DNA of 64,000 nucleotides from an uncultured bacterium (GTDB taxonomy: Bacteria; Spirochaetota; Spirochaetia; Sphaerochaetales; Sphaerochaetaceae), in NCBI GenBank assembly GCA_905215015.1, contig CAJMOS010000001.1:13662-77661 (forward strand), given 5' to 3'. The notes beneath the pieces were generated by a model. The model did no database searches, was not told the DNA's origin, and worked only from the letters and a program-made list of their open reading frames with translations. Below, one piece after another: positions 51,753 to 59,858 of the stretch (its first letter is position 1; every line of letters starts with the position of its first letter). Position numbers and translations under genes: made by a program.

Positions 51753-52361
51753 ATGAGCGTGGTCGACACCGTAAAGTTGCTTGAGCAGAGAACTCAGAAG
51801 GCGGCAAGCCTGATCAGCATCCTGCGCAAGGAGAAGGCCGCCTTGGCCCAGCAGCTTCAGGAGGCAGAAAGCCGTCCGGTCGCGGATCCCGAAACAGAGA
51901 GGAAACTGGCGGAGTCCGAGGCAAAGAACGTCACGCTGAATGAATCGCTGACAGAAGCGGAAGGCAAGCTCGAAGGTCTGGTAGCCCAACTGGCAGACCT
52001 GCAGAAGAAATTCGACGAGCTCCAGGCCAACTACAACTTGGTGAACACCCACAACGAGGAACTTGAGGATTACGTGGAGAAATTCCAGACGAGCAACAAG
52101 CTCATCGAGGAATCCATCAACGCCGCCATGGCGAACCTCAACTCCATCGAGGGATTGGACGACACCCCCATCGAGGTTGGCACCGAGAGCGATCTCGCCG
52201 CAGCCGAGGAATTCACCAATGGTGGAGCCCTCGCAAACAACGAGGTGGTGGACGACAGTCTGCTTGATGACACCCCTGCTGCCCCCGCCGAACCGAAGGC
52301 CGATGACGACCTGGCAGATATGCCGATCGACAATCCCCTTCCCTCCGACGAGAACCTGTAA
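51753..52361 (+). CDS. coiled-coil protein, possibly ZapB-like division factor
   Basis: 202 residues. Residues 1-125 are almost wholly coiled coil (VVDTVKLLEQRTQKAASLIS, LRKEKAALAQQLQEAESR, then LADLQKKFDELQANYNL); the rest is an acidic, disordered tail rich in Asp, Ala and Pro (DDTPAAPAEPKADDDLADMP). The opening helix resembles ZapB-type or related division proteins. The position after rplT and before a probable 6S RNA parallels zapA-ssrS in other bacteria, but no sequence feature proves a division role. It is 22 bases after rplT, likely co-transcribed. Confidence 0.7.
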   Translation: MSVVDTVKLLEQRTQKAASLISILRKEKAALAQQLQEAESRPVADPETERKLAESEAKNVTLNESLTEAEGKLEGLVAQLADLQKKFDELQANYNLVNTHNEELEDYVEKFQTSNKLIEESINAAMANLNSIEGLDDTPIEVGTESDLAAAEEFTNGGALANNEVVDDSLLDDTPAAPAEPKADDDLADMPIDNPLPSDENL

Positions 52362-52382
52362 TCCTGTCGATTCCGATTGTGT

Positions 52383-52414
52383 GCCCGTCGCCGTTGGCGG
52401 CGGGTTTTCTTTTC
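52383..52414 (+). terminator. terminator of the infC-rplT-coiled-coil operon
   Basis: GCCCGTCGCC / GGCGGCGGGT with a GTT loop then TTTTCTTTTCT, 21 bases after the stop. Confidence 0.88.
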
Positions 52415-52457
52415 TCCTCTTTTCGAAACGGAGATTCTTTAGTAGGATATGAGCATC

Positions 52458-52637
52458 CTGTGGTGCCGCCTCAAGCAATAGTCTCTTGGCGCATTTCACA
52501 CAATAAGGGGTACGGCATAGCCGCCCAGCAGTGATCTTGGCCGCAAGGCTTAGCAAGATCAGAACAGACGGCCGAACAGATATCCCACTTGAACGAACAG
52601 GTTCAAGAGCAGTCTTACAGACGGCACCACAGCTTTT
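52458..52637 (+). ncRNA. ssrS: probable 6S RNA
   Basis: A 175-base stretch closed by a perfect 11-bp stem, CTGTGGTGCCG (52458-52468) with CGGCACCACAG (52622-52632), followed by CTTTTAG. Inside, the 3' side carries a small hairpin (CTTGAAC / GTTCAAG), and the top forms a long irregular stem with GATCTTG / CAAGATC and a GCAA loop. A long hairpin of about 180 bases with a large central bubble and a small hairpin in the 3' strand is the 6S RNA architecture, which mimics an open promoter and sequesters RNA polymerase. The genomic position after a division-type coiled-coil gene also fits. No coding frame competes. Confidence 0.6.
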
Positions 52638-52667
52638 AGTTCGCTCCTTCGCGAGGTACCTGATTTC

Positions 52668-53936
52668 ATGAAGAAACAACCCCTAGACGACATCGTGTAC
52701 ATCACGCTGCCCCCTTCCATGGCACGCGACATCAACGGTTTCAGACTCGATCCGGCAAGGGAGCTCCCCATCCAGCTGCCAGCAGGCAAGAAGCATCTGG
52801 ACGGAGACACCCAAGTGACGCTTGACATGATTGTCAGCGGCATGCTGCGCATCATCTGCTACCAGACCGACAACCCGAACTTCCCCTACTACAAACAATT
52901 CGTCCTGGCCGCGGAGCCGGACGCGGTCGAGCAGCTCAACCTAGCGGCGATCGCCCAGGAGAAGGCGGGACACGACTCCTTCGCAGAGGAGCTTTTCCTG
53001 ACGGTCAACCACCTCAGTCCGCAGAGCGCCACCTTCATCAACCTGGCCACCTGCTACAGCCAGAGGGCGGCCGGCGACAAGGAGAAAGGAACCGTCTACG
53101 ACATGTATGCCCAGAAGGCGCTCGACACGCTGATGGAAGGCGTGCGCATGTTTCCCAAGGACCCCGACCTGCTCTGCGAGGTAGGGTACTTCCACCTTTA
53201 CCAGGGCAACACCGAGACCGCCGAGGACTACTTCGAGCAGTATCTTGCAGTCGCCCCGCAGGGAGAGAAACGGAACAAGGTGGAGAAGGTCTTTGCCGAC
53301 ATCAACAAGAAAATCAGCAACGACACCGCGCTGATGCATGCATATGACCAGATATCGATGGGCGAAGAGGACAAGGCCTTGGAAACCCTGAGGGACTGGA
53401 TCGCCAAAGACCCCAAGACCTGGAACGGCTACTTCCTGCAAGGCTGGGCCCTGCGCAAGCTCGGACGCTTCGACGAGGCCCGAGAGGCCTTCCTCACCTG
53501 TCTGAACCTCGGGCAGAAGGACGGCGACATCTACAACGAGCTCTCGCTGTGCGAGTTCTCGCTGGGCAACAAGCCGCTCGCCAAGGACTATCTGGATATC
53601 GCCGTCGACCTGGACGACAAGAACCTCACCTACCTCTCCAACCTTGCCTACATGCACCTGGAGGATGAGGAGTATGGGGAAGCCCGCCGTCTTCTGGAGA
53701 AAGCCCGTGCCCTGGACAGCTCCGACCCGCTGATCCAGCAGCTGATGAAGGATTACACGGCAAAGACCGGTGACGAGCTTGGCCAGCAACCGACCATCGA
53801 GCAGGTGGTTGACGACGAGACGCTCAACGCAGCCGTCAAGAAACACGACGACGAGGAAACCCGCCAGGCCTTCGCCGCCCATGAGGATGGTGAGGATGCA
53901 CACCACCATCACCATCATGACGAGGATGAGGAGTAA
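52668..53936 (+). CDS. TPR repeat protein with His-rich acidic tail
   Basis: 422 residues. A 90-residue N-terminal domain precedes about eight tetratricopeptide repeats (for example LCEVGYFHLYQGNTETAEDY, GYFLQGWALRKLGRFDEARE, NELSLCEFSLGNKPLAKDYL). TPR arrays bind protein partners. The C-terminus is EDAHHHHHHDEDEE, a natural run of six His inside acidic residues, plausibly metal-binding. The gene is cytoplasmic by lack of a signal. The gap to tsaE is 4 bases, so they share a transcript. Confidence 0.8.
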   Translation: MKKQPLDDIVYITLPPSMARDINGFRLDPARELPIQLPAGKKHLDGDTQVTLDMIVSGMLRIICYQTDNPNFPYYKQFVLAAEPDAVEQLNLAAIAQEKAGHDSFAEELFLTVNHLSPQSATFINLATCYSQRAAGDKEKGTVYDMYAQKALDTLMEGVRMFPKDPDLLCEVGYFHLYQGNTETAEDYFEQYLAVAPQGEKRNKVEKVFADINKKISNDTALMHAYDQISMGEEDKALETLRDWIAKDPKTWNGYFLQGWALRKLGRFDEAREAFLTCLNLGQKDGDIYNELSLCEFSLGNKPLAKDYLDIAVDLDDKNLTYLSNLAYMHLEDEEYGEARRLLEKARALDSSDPLIQQLMKDYTAKTGDELGQQPTIEQVVDDETLNAAVKKHDDEETRQAFAAHEDGEDAHHHHHHDEDEE

Positions 53937-53940
53937 GGAA

Positions 53941-54363
53941 ATGCAGTTCGTTTCGCATACGCCTGAAGAGACGCTTGAGATTGGAAGGACCATCGGAGCC
54001 AAGTGCAAGAGCGGAACCGTCATCAGCCTGAGGGGTTCCCTGGGAGCCGGCAAGACCGTCATCGCCAAAGGCGTGGCAGAGGCGCTCGGCATCAAGGACG
54101 CCATCGTCAGCCCCACCTTCACCCTGATCCAGGAATACCAGGGCACCAAGCTGAAACTCTTCCACATGGACCTCTATCGCCTGAGCGGCACCGACGAGTT
54201 CGAGATGATCGGTGGCGAGGAAATGCTCTACGGAAAAGCGGTCGTGCTGATCGAATGGTCGGAGAAGATCGAGGAGATGCTGCCCGATGGCACCGTCTTC
54301 ATCACCATCGGCATCCAACCCAACCAGGACCGTGTCATCACGGTCGAAGGAATGAACCTATGA
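53941..54363 (+). CDS. tsaE: tRNA threonylcarbamoyladenosine biosynthesis ATPase TsaE
   Basis: 140 residues. Walker A is GSLGAGKTV (about residue 33), then IVSPTFTLIQEY and HMDLYRLSG, and VVLIEWSEKIEE, all TsaE hallmarks. It is the ATPase that resets the TsaB-TsaD-TsaE complex making t6A37 in ANN-reading tRNAs. Start ATG 53941 follows AAGGA closely after the TPR gene stop. The stop overlaps the tsaB start (ATGA). Confidence 0.93.
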   Translation: MQFVSHTPEETLEIGRTIGAKCKSGTVISLRGSLGAGKTVIAKGVAEALGIKDAIVSPTFTLIQEYQGTKLKLFHMDLYRLSGTDEFEMIGGEEMLYGKAVVLIEWSEKIEEMLPDGTVFITIGIQPNQDRVITVEGMNL

Positions 54364-55079
54364 ACATCCTTGCCTGCGACACCTCTACCGAGACCATGCG
54401 GATTTTCCTGGCCATCGGCGACGAGGAGAATCCCTTCATCCAGTTCGGAAGCCGTCTTTTGGACATCGACGGCATGCATAGCGAGCATCTGGTCGTGCAG
54501 ATGCAGCAGCTATTGGCCGACTTCAAGCTGACATTCAAGGAGATGGATCTGTTGGTCTGCACCGCGGGTCCTGGTTCCTTCACCGGACTACGCATCGGCA
54601 TGAGCGCGCTGAAAGGCATTTCGCTCGCCGGGAACATCCCCCTCGTCTCGATTCCGACCATGGATGTGCTGGCCCGTACCGTCGGCTTCTTTCCCGGGGC
54701 TATCGTCCCGGTCATCGACGCCCGCAAGCACCGCTTCTACAGCACCGTTTTCGCTGACGGCAAACGCCAAAGCCCCGACCTAGACTGTGACGGAGCCGAG
54801 GTAGGCAAGTTGCTTGAAGGCTCGGAGATGGCGCTGGTCACCGGACCTGACGCCAAAGCCTTCTCCTCCCAGATCACCGGCTACGCCGGCAAGCTGGTGG
54901 TGGATACCCAGCGCTGGAGGGATGTCGGACCAGCCTTGGTCGAACTGGGGCTCCTCAAATTCAAGGAAAAAGGCGCCGACGATATCGGAACCGGACCGAC
55001 CTACGTGCGCAGAAGCGACGCCGAAGTGGCCCTGCAACAGAAAATCGAGCGCATGCGGCACGAACAGCACAACGCCTGA
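54360..55079 (+). CDS. tsaB: t6A biosynthesis protein TsaB
   Basis: 239 residues. It begins MNILACDTSTETMRIFLAIG and contains TAGPGSFTGLRIGMSALKG, the signature of TsaB, an inactive ASKHA-fold partner of TsaD. It starts in the ATGA overlap with tsaE, so the two are coupled. tsaD is not in the window. Confidence 0.93.
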   Translation: MNILACDTSTETMRIFLAIGDEENPFIQFGSRLLDIDGMHSEHLVVQMQQLLADFKLTFKEMDLLVCTAGPGSFTGLRIGMSALKGISLAGNIPLVSIPTMDVLARTVGFFPGAIVPVIDARKHRFYSTVFADGKRQSPDLDCDGAEVGKLLEGSEMALVTGPDAKAFSSQITGYAGKLVVDTQRWRDVGPALVELGLLKFKEKGADDIGTGPTYVRRSDAEVALQQKIERMRHEQHNA

Positions 55080-55100
55080 AGCTGTGGTATACTGCTTGTC

Positions 55101-56240
55101 ATGAAAGGCCTATTCATCTACGTGACAGCGGGCAAGGGACATCAGGTCCCTGCCGAGGCTCTCAGAGACGCCATGATCAGGCTAGGGCACGAGGCCGTCA
55201 GCATCGACCTGTTCGACATGCTGCACGACCGAGTGGCGAAGCGTTACATCCAGAATGCCTGGAGGAACGAGCTCAGGCATCCGCCGGTGGAACGCGTCAG
55301 CAACCGCCTGCTCGACCGCAAGATCAGCGGCACCCTGATGAAGCTGTACGCCATGTGCCAGCTGCACATGCAGCACTACTTCAAGAAATACATCGAAGAA
55401 GTGAAGCCGGACTTCATCTTCGGGACCCACTATTTCGTCAACCAGATCATCGAACCCTACGTCAGGGCATACGGGTTCCACATTCCCGTCTACGGCTATG
55501 CGCCGGATATCTTCTTCTATCCCAACATCGGGGCAAGCAAGCACATGGACCAGCTGTATGTCTGCTCCTCGATCGGCAGGGACTGGATGCTGAAACAGGG
55601 TTTCCGCCCCGACCAGATCTCCCTTTGCTCCTTCCCGCTGAAGCAGTCAATCGAGGCCTATACGGTTCCGACCCAGCAGGAAGCCCGTGACGCGCTGGGC
55701 CTGAAGCAGGGAGTCTTCACCATCCTGATGAACCTCGGCGGAGAGGGAATCGGCAATACGCGCCTTGTCCGTAGGATCGCCAAGGACGGACTGCGTCCCC
55801 AGTTCATCGTCGTCGGCCGTATGAGTCGCGGGACGGCAAGGCTCTACCGGAACTTCGAGGAGACCCATCCGGATTTCCCCATCATCGCCCCGGGATTCAC
55901 CGACAAGATGCTGGACTACATCGTCGCCAGCGACATCGTCGTCGGCAAGGCAGGCGCCAACTCGATGATGGAGTCGATCTACCTGAAGCGCCCCTTCCTC
56001 ATCACCGAGCAGCTCTACGCAGGCTTCCGCACCTCCATGTTCCTCGAGCAGTACAAGGTCGGCTGGGTGGAAAACAACGTGACCCGCCAGGCAGAAATCC
56101 TCGAGCGATATGCGAATGACCCGAAACTCCGGGCGGAAATCGCCCACCAGCTGGACATCCAGCCATTGACATTCGGAAGCGAGAAACTGGTCAGGCAGGT
56201 GATGGACGATACCCTCCAGTGGTACCGGGCTCACAGATGA
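55101..56240 (+). CDS. MGDG synthase/UgtP-like glycosyltransferase
   Basis: 379 residues. The N-terminal GxGH motif is in YVTAGKGHQVPAEALRDAM, followed by a Rossmann region with FGTHYFVNQIIEPYV. The C-terminal nucleotide-sugar site includes LMNLGGEGIGN and DIVVGKAGANSMMESIYLKR. This pattern is that of GT28-type 1,2-diacylglycerol glycosyltransferases. It probably adds sugar to diacylglycerol at the inner face of the membrane; donor sugar unknown. It is 21 bases after tsaB and overlaps the convergent trpR by 10 bases. Confidence 0.8.
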   Translation: MKGLFIYVTAGKGHQVPAEALRDAMIRLGHEAVSIDLFDMLHDRVAKRYIQNAWRNELRHPPVERVSNRLLDRKISGTLMKLYAMCQLHMQHYFKKYIEEVKPDFIFGTHYFVNQIIEPYVRAYGFHIPVYGYAPDIFFYPNIGASKHMDQLYVCSSIGRDWMLKQGFRPDQISLCSFPLKQSIEAYTVPTQQEARDALGLKQGVFTILMNLGGEGIGNTRLVRRIAKDGLRPQFIVVGRMSRGTARLYRNFEETHPDFPIIAPGFTDKMLDYIVASDIVVGKAGANSMMESIYLKRPFLITEQLYAGFRTSMFLEQYKVGWVENNVTRQAEILERYANDPKLRAEIAHQLDIQPLTFGSEKLVRQVMDDTLQWYRAHR

Positions 56241-56524
56241 AGGTCATCATCAAAGCGCTCGGTCAGCACCTTTCGGCAGAAGGAGTCCTTTTCCTTCAGG
56301 ATTTTTGAGCCGCGGGTGATTTTGCAAAGGGAGATGTGGAATTCCTTGGCAATGGCCCGTTGCGGGGTGCCCTTGTAGAGCTCCTGCATCAGGTTCCACC
56401 GCAAAGCCAGATCCTTGCGCTCCGCCGGCGTGAAGATTTCCTCGAAGAGCTTCAGCATCTGCTGCTGGTCCGTCGTCCTGGCGAACAACGCCACCAAATC
56501 CTCATATGCCGTATCTTTCCTCAT
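56231..56524 (-). CDS. TrpR/YerC family repressor
   Basis: 97 residues, all helical. FEEIFTPAERKDLALRWNLM and QELYKGTPQRAIAKEFHISL are helices of the TrpR fold, and the helix-turn-helix ends in CKITRGSKILKE. The ITRGSxxLK motif is shared by TrpR and YerC/YecD proteins. True TrpR responds to tryptophan; I cannot tell from sequence whether the ligand pocket is kept. GGAGGTGGAGC lies just before the ATG. No trp genes are nearby. Confidence 0.85.
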   Translation of the reverse strand: MRKDTAYEDLVALFARTTDQQQMLKLFEEIFTPAERKDLALRWNLMQELYKGTPQRAIAKEFHISLCKITRGSKILKEKDSFCRKVLTERFDDDLHL

Positions 56525-56604
56525 GCTCCACCTCCCTTTTGATGCTACCGATAGAATCGTGTGCCGTCAAGGAAGCTCTTGCCCTTTTCCCCATCCGAAG
56601 TACA

Positions 56605-57600
56605 ATGAAGACCATGCAGTACTTCACGTTCCATGGGAATACACTCAGCAGGGTCGCCCTTGGTTGCGACCATTTCGGCGAGACGATCGACGCATCCGTC
56701 TCATGGCAGAACCTCGACCTCTTCGTGCAATCAGGCGGTACCATCATCGATGTCGCGCACCGCTACGGGCAGACGGGAAACGACACTCCGTCGAAAAGCG
56801 AGCGGACCATCGGTGGATGGATGAAGGAACGGGGATGCCGGGAGAAGCTCTTCCTGGCCACCAAAGGAGGCCATCCCGACTTTGACGACCCCCACCGCAG
56901 CCGTCTGGACAAAGGGGCGGTCGGACGGGACATCCAAGGGTCCCTTGACGACCTGCAGGTGGACCGGGTGGACCTGTGGTACTTCCACCGGGACGACGAA
57001 TCGATTCCTGCCGACGAGTTGGTCGACCTTGCCAACGAACTGATTCTGGACAAGGGCTACAGCCGCTACCTGGGAGCGTCCAACTGGAGGGCGAGCCGCA
57101 TCGAGCAGGCGAACACCTGGGCCAAAGCCCATGGCAGGCAGCCCTTCGTCATGAGCGAGATCCAAGCGAGCCTCGCCCATTGCTCTCCCGAGCAGTGGGG
57201 GGATGACACCTTGGTCTGCATGAACGACCAGGAGATGGACTGGTATAGCCGTCACGACATTCCGGTCATGTGCTTCTCGCCACAGGCAAAAGGTCTTTTC
57301 TCCAAGAAGATCAGTGGCGGCCAGCTTTCCCAGAAAGCCGCCATGCGCTTCGACACTCCGCAGAACCGCGTCCTGGTCCCCATCGTCAAGCAACTCGCAG
57401 AGAAGCTGGACGTACCTCCGGCAGCCATCGTCACCAGCTATCTGCTGGGCTTTGCACACCCTACGCTGATTCCCATCATCGGAGCCTCGAAAACCAGCCA
57501 GCTGGAGGACACGCTGAGCCACATCGACCTGCGCTTGGACAAGGAAGACTTGCAGCTTCTGGTCGACGCCAGGGCCAAGAGCCAGGATTTTCGGCAATAG
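56605..57600 (+). CDS. aldo/keto reductase family oxidoreductase
   Basis: 331 residues. The (beta/alpha)8 barrel has Asp-Tyr in IIDVAHRYGQ, Lys in FLATKGGHP and His in LWYFHRDDE, the catalytic tetrad of aldo/keto reductases, and a C-terminal NADPH site (LIPIIGASKTSQLEDTL). Start ATG 56605 or 56614; no strong ribosome binding site. It diverges from trpR. Its substrate is unknown. Confidence 0.87.
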   Translation: MKTMQYFTFHGNTLSRVALGCDHFGETIDASVSWQNLDLFVQSGGTIIDVAHRYGQTGNDTPSKSERTIGGWMKERGCREKLFLATKGGHPDFDDPHRSRLDKGAVGRDIQGSLDDLQVDRVDLWYFHRDDESIPADELVDLANELILDKGYSRYLGASNWRASRIEQANTWAKAHGRQPFVMSEIQASLAHCSPEQWGDDTLVCMNDQEMDWYSRHDIPVMCFSPQAKGLFSKKISGGQLSQKAAMRFDTPQNRVLVPIVKQLAEKLDVPPAAIVTSYLLGFAHPTLIPIIGASKTSQLEDTLSHIDLRLDKEDLQLLVDARAKSQDFRQ

Positions 57601-57694
57601 CGTTCCGGTTCCTCACATTTCTCCACATACTCCCCTTGCAGGAAAGGGGAGTTTCTGTAATTGTTAGGTATCGAACAATAAGGAACCATACAGA

Positions 57695-58114
57695 ATGACC
57701 CTCGGATATCACCTTTTTCAGTTGAACCGACGGATCCGGCGCTCCATGGATGTGGTGATGCGTAGCGAGATGGGCATCACCAGCCAGCAAGCGCAGGTCC
57801 TCGGCGCCATCACCCACGGACACGCCAGCCAGTGCGAGCTTGAAGAGGAACTCGGTGTCAGGCGCTCCACCGTCAGCGGCATCATCGACACGATGGAGCG
57901 CAACGGCCTGGTGGAACGTGTCGCCAACCCGCGAGACAAGCGGGCAAAGACGCTGGTCCTGACCGACCAGGGCCGGGACCTGTCCGCACGCTGCAGCTCG
58001 ATCATGCGCGAACTGGACAAGCGCTTCGCAAGCGATCTCGGCACGGAGAATGTCGAGCGGCTGCACCAGTTGTTCGGGATGATGGAGCGGACACTGGAGG
58101 CCTTGCATGCCTAA
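57695..58114 (+). CDS. MarR family regulator
   Basis: 139 residues. The winged helix has ASQCELEEELGVRRSTVSGI and a wing with NGLVERVANPRDKRAKTLVL, the DxRxK wing motif of MarR. It overlaps the downstream ABC transporter gene by 8 bases, so it is the first gene of a three-gene operon and probably its own repressor. An AT-rich stretch with GTTAGGTATCGAACAATAAG (about 57663-57682) lies just upstream and could be its operator. Confidence 0.9.
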   Translation: MTLGYHLFQLNRRIRRSMDVVMRSEMGITSQQAQVLGAITHGHASQCELEEELGVRRSTVSGIIDTMERNGLVERVANPRDKRAKTLVLTDQGRDLSARCSSIMRELDKRFASDLGTENVERLHQLFGMMERTLEALHA

Positions 58115-59858
58115 GAAAAACCAACCAAGCATCATGCGTACCATGGCGGCCCGAATCCGCCAGTACAGGACAATCGCCGCGGTCACCCCGCTCTTCATGA
58201 TCGGAGAGGTCGCCATGGAAGTGGCGATCCCGACGTTGATGGCAACGGTCATCGACCGAGGCGTTATGAAGGGGGATATGGCGTTCATCCTCCGCATGAG
58301 CGTCATCCTGGTCGGCAGCGCCATCCTCAGCCTTGCCTTCGGGGCCCTGGGCGCCTTCACCGGCAGCCGTGCCTCCACCGGATTCGCAGCAAACCTGCGC
58401 CACGACATCTTCTACCGCCTGCAGGACTTCTCGTTCCACAACATCGACAGTTTCTCGCAGAGCAGCCTGATCACCCGCCTCACCACCGACGTGCAGAACG
58501 TGCAGATGGCCTTCCAGATGGTCCTGCGCATCTGCTTCCGCGCGCCGGTCATGCTCGTCTTCGCCATGATCATGGTGGTGCACAACGGAGGAAGCCTGTC
58601 GGTGGTCTTCGCCATCGCCATCCCCTTCCTGTCCATCGCCCTCTTTCTGATCATGAGCCATGTCCATCCCTACATGAGCCGGGCCTTCAAGGCCTACGAC
58701 AAGCTGAACAATGTCGTGCAGGAGAACCTGACCGGCATCCGAGCCGTCAAGGCCTATGTCCGCGAGAAGGACGAGGAGAAACGCTTCGCGGTCCCCAATG
58801 CCGAAATCCATGACAACTTTGTCAACGGGTCGGTGCTGATGGCATGGACCGCGCCATTGATGATGGGAACCAGCTATGTCTGCATGATCGCCCTTGCCTG
58901 GCTTGGAGCCAAGGCGATTGTGGTGCGTACCACGATGACCACCGGACAGCTGATGAGCGTGCTGACCTACACGATGCAGATCCTGATGAACCTGATGATG
59001 ATCAGCTTCATCGTCATCCAGTTGGCGGTCAGCCAGGAATCCGCCCGCCGCATCACCGAGGTGCTGGACACCACGAGCGACATGGATCCCAATCCGACCG
59101 GGTTGCAAGCCTTGGACGACGGCTCGGTCGACTTCAACCACGTCAGCTTCGCCTACGATGGGGGCGACAAGAACCTCTGCCTGAAGGATATCGACCTACA
59201 TATCCGTAGCGGCGAGACCATCGGCATCCTGGGCAATACCGGAAGCGGCAAGTCGACTTTGGTCAGCCTGATTCCGCGCCTGTACGACGTCACGCAGGGT
59301 AGCCTTTCGGTCGGAGGCCATCCGGTAAAGGCATACGACCTGCACGCCCTCCGCCGCGAGGTCAACATGGTCCTGCAGAAGAACCAGCTCTTCTCCGGCA
59401 CGATTGCCAGCAACATCCGCTGGGGCGCTCCGGAGGCAAGCGACGAGGACATCTGGAAGGCGCTGGAAATCGCCGGCGCGGCCGATTTCGTCCGCGAGAA
59501 ACCAGAGGGGCTGGATTCGGTGGTGGAACAGGGAGGCAACAACTTCTCCGGCGGCCAGAAGCAGCGGCTCTGCATCGCCCGCGCCATCGTCGGCAAGCCG
59601 CGCATCCTGATCTTCGACGACTCGACCAGCGCTGTCGATACCAAGACCGACGCCAAGATCCGAGAGGGTCTTTCCTCCTTCGCGCCGGAGACCACCAAGC
59701 TGATCATCGCCCAGCGTGTCAGCTCCGTCGAAAATGCCGACCGGATCATCATCCTCTCCGATGGCAGGATCCAGGATATCGGCACGCATAGCGAGCTTCT
59801 GGGCCGCAACAGACTCTATCAGGCGCTCTACGCCGCCCAGAACAAGGGGGTCCGGTAA
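58107..59858 (+). CDS. ABC transporter, permease-ATPase fusion, degenerate ATP site subunit
   Basis: 583 residues: six membrane helices then a nucleotide-binding domain with Walker A GNTGSGKST, signature NFSGGQKQR, Walker B ILIFDDSTSAVD and switch IIAQRVSSV. The catalytic Glu after Walker B is Asp, and the switch His is Gln. These changes mark the non-hydrolysing site of heterodimeric exporters (TM287/288, BmrCD, LmrCD). It starts within the marR gene and shares ATG/TAATG overlap with the next gene. Confidence 0.92.
   Translation: MPKKNQPSIMRTMAARIRQYRTIAAVTPLFMIGEVAMEVAIPTLMATVIDRGVMKGDMAFILRMSVILVGSAILSLAFGALGAFTGSRASTGFAANLRHDIFYRLQDFSFHNIDSFSQSSLITRLTTDVQNVQMAFQMVLRICFRAPVMLVFAMIMVVHNGGSLSVVFAIAIPFLSIALFLIMSHVHPYMSRAFKAYDKLNNVVQENLTGIRAVKAYVREKDEEKRFAVPNAEIHDNFVNGSVLMAWTAPLMMGTSYVCMIALAWLGAKAIVVRTTMTTGQLMSVLTYTMQILMNLMMISFIVIQLAVSQESARRITEVLDTTSDMDPNPTGLQALDDGSVDFNHVSFAYDGGDKNLCLKDIDLHIRSGETIGILGNTGSGKSTLVSLIPRLYDVTQGSLSVGGHPVKAYDLHALRREVNMVLQKNQLFSGTIASNIRWGAPEASDEDIWKALEIAGAADFVREKPEGLDSVVEQGGNNFSGGQKQRLCIARAIVGKPRILIFDDSTSAVDTKTDAKIREGLSSFAPETTKLIIAQRVSSVENADRIIILSDGRIQDIGTHSELLGRNRLYQALYAAQNKGVR

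Noticed and set aside
53890..53936. Vector-derived His tag contamination
   Set aside because: The run is inside a natural acidic tail (EDGEDAHHHHHHDEDEE) directly followed by native tsaE; no vector sequence is present.
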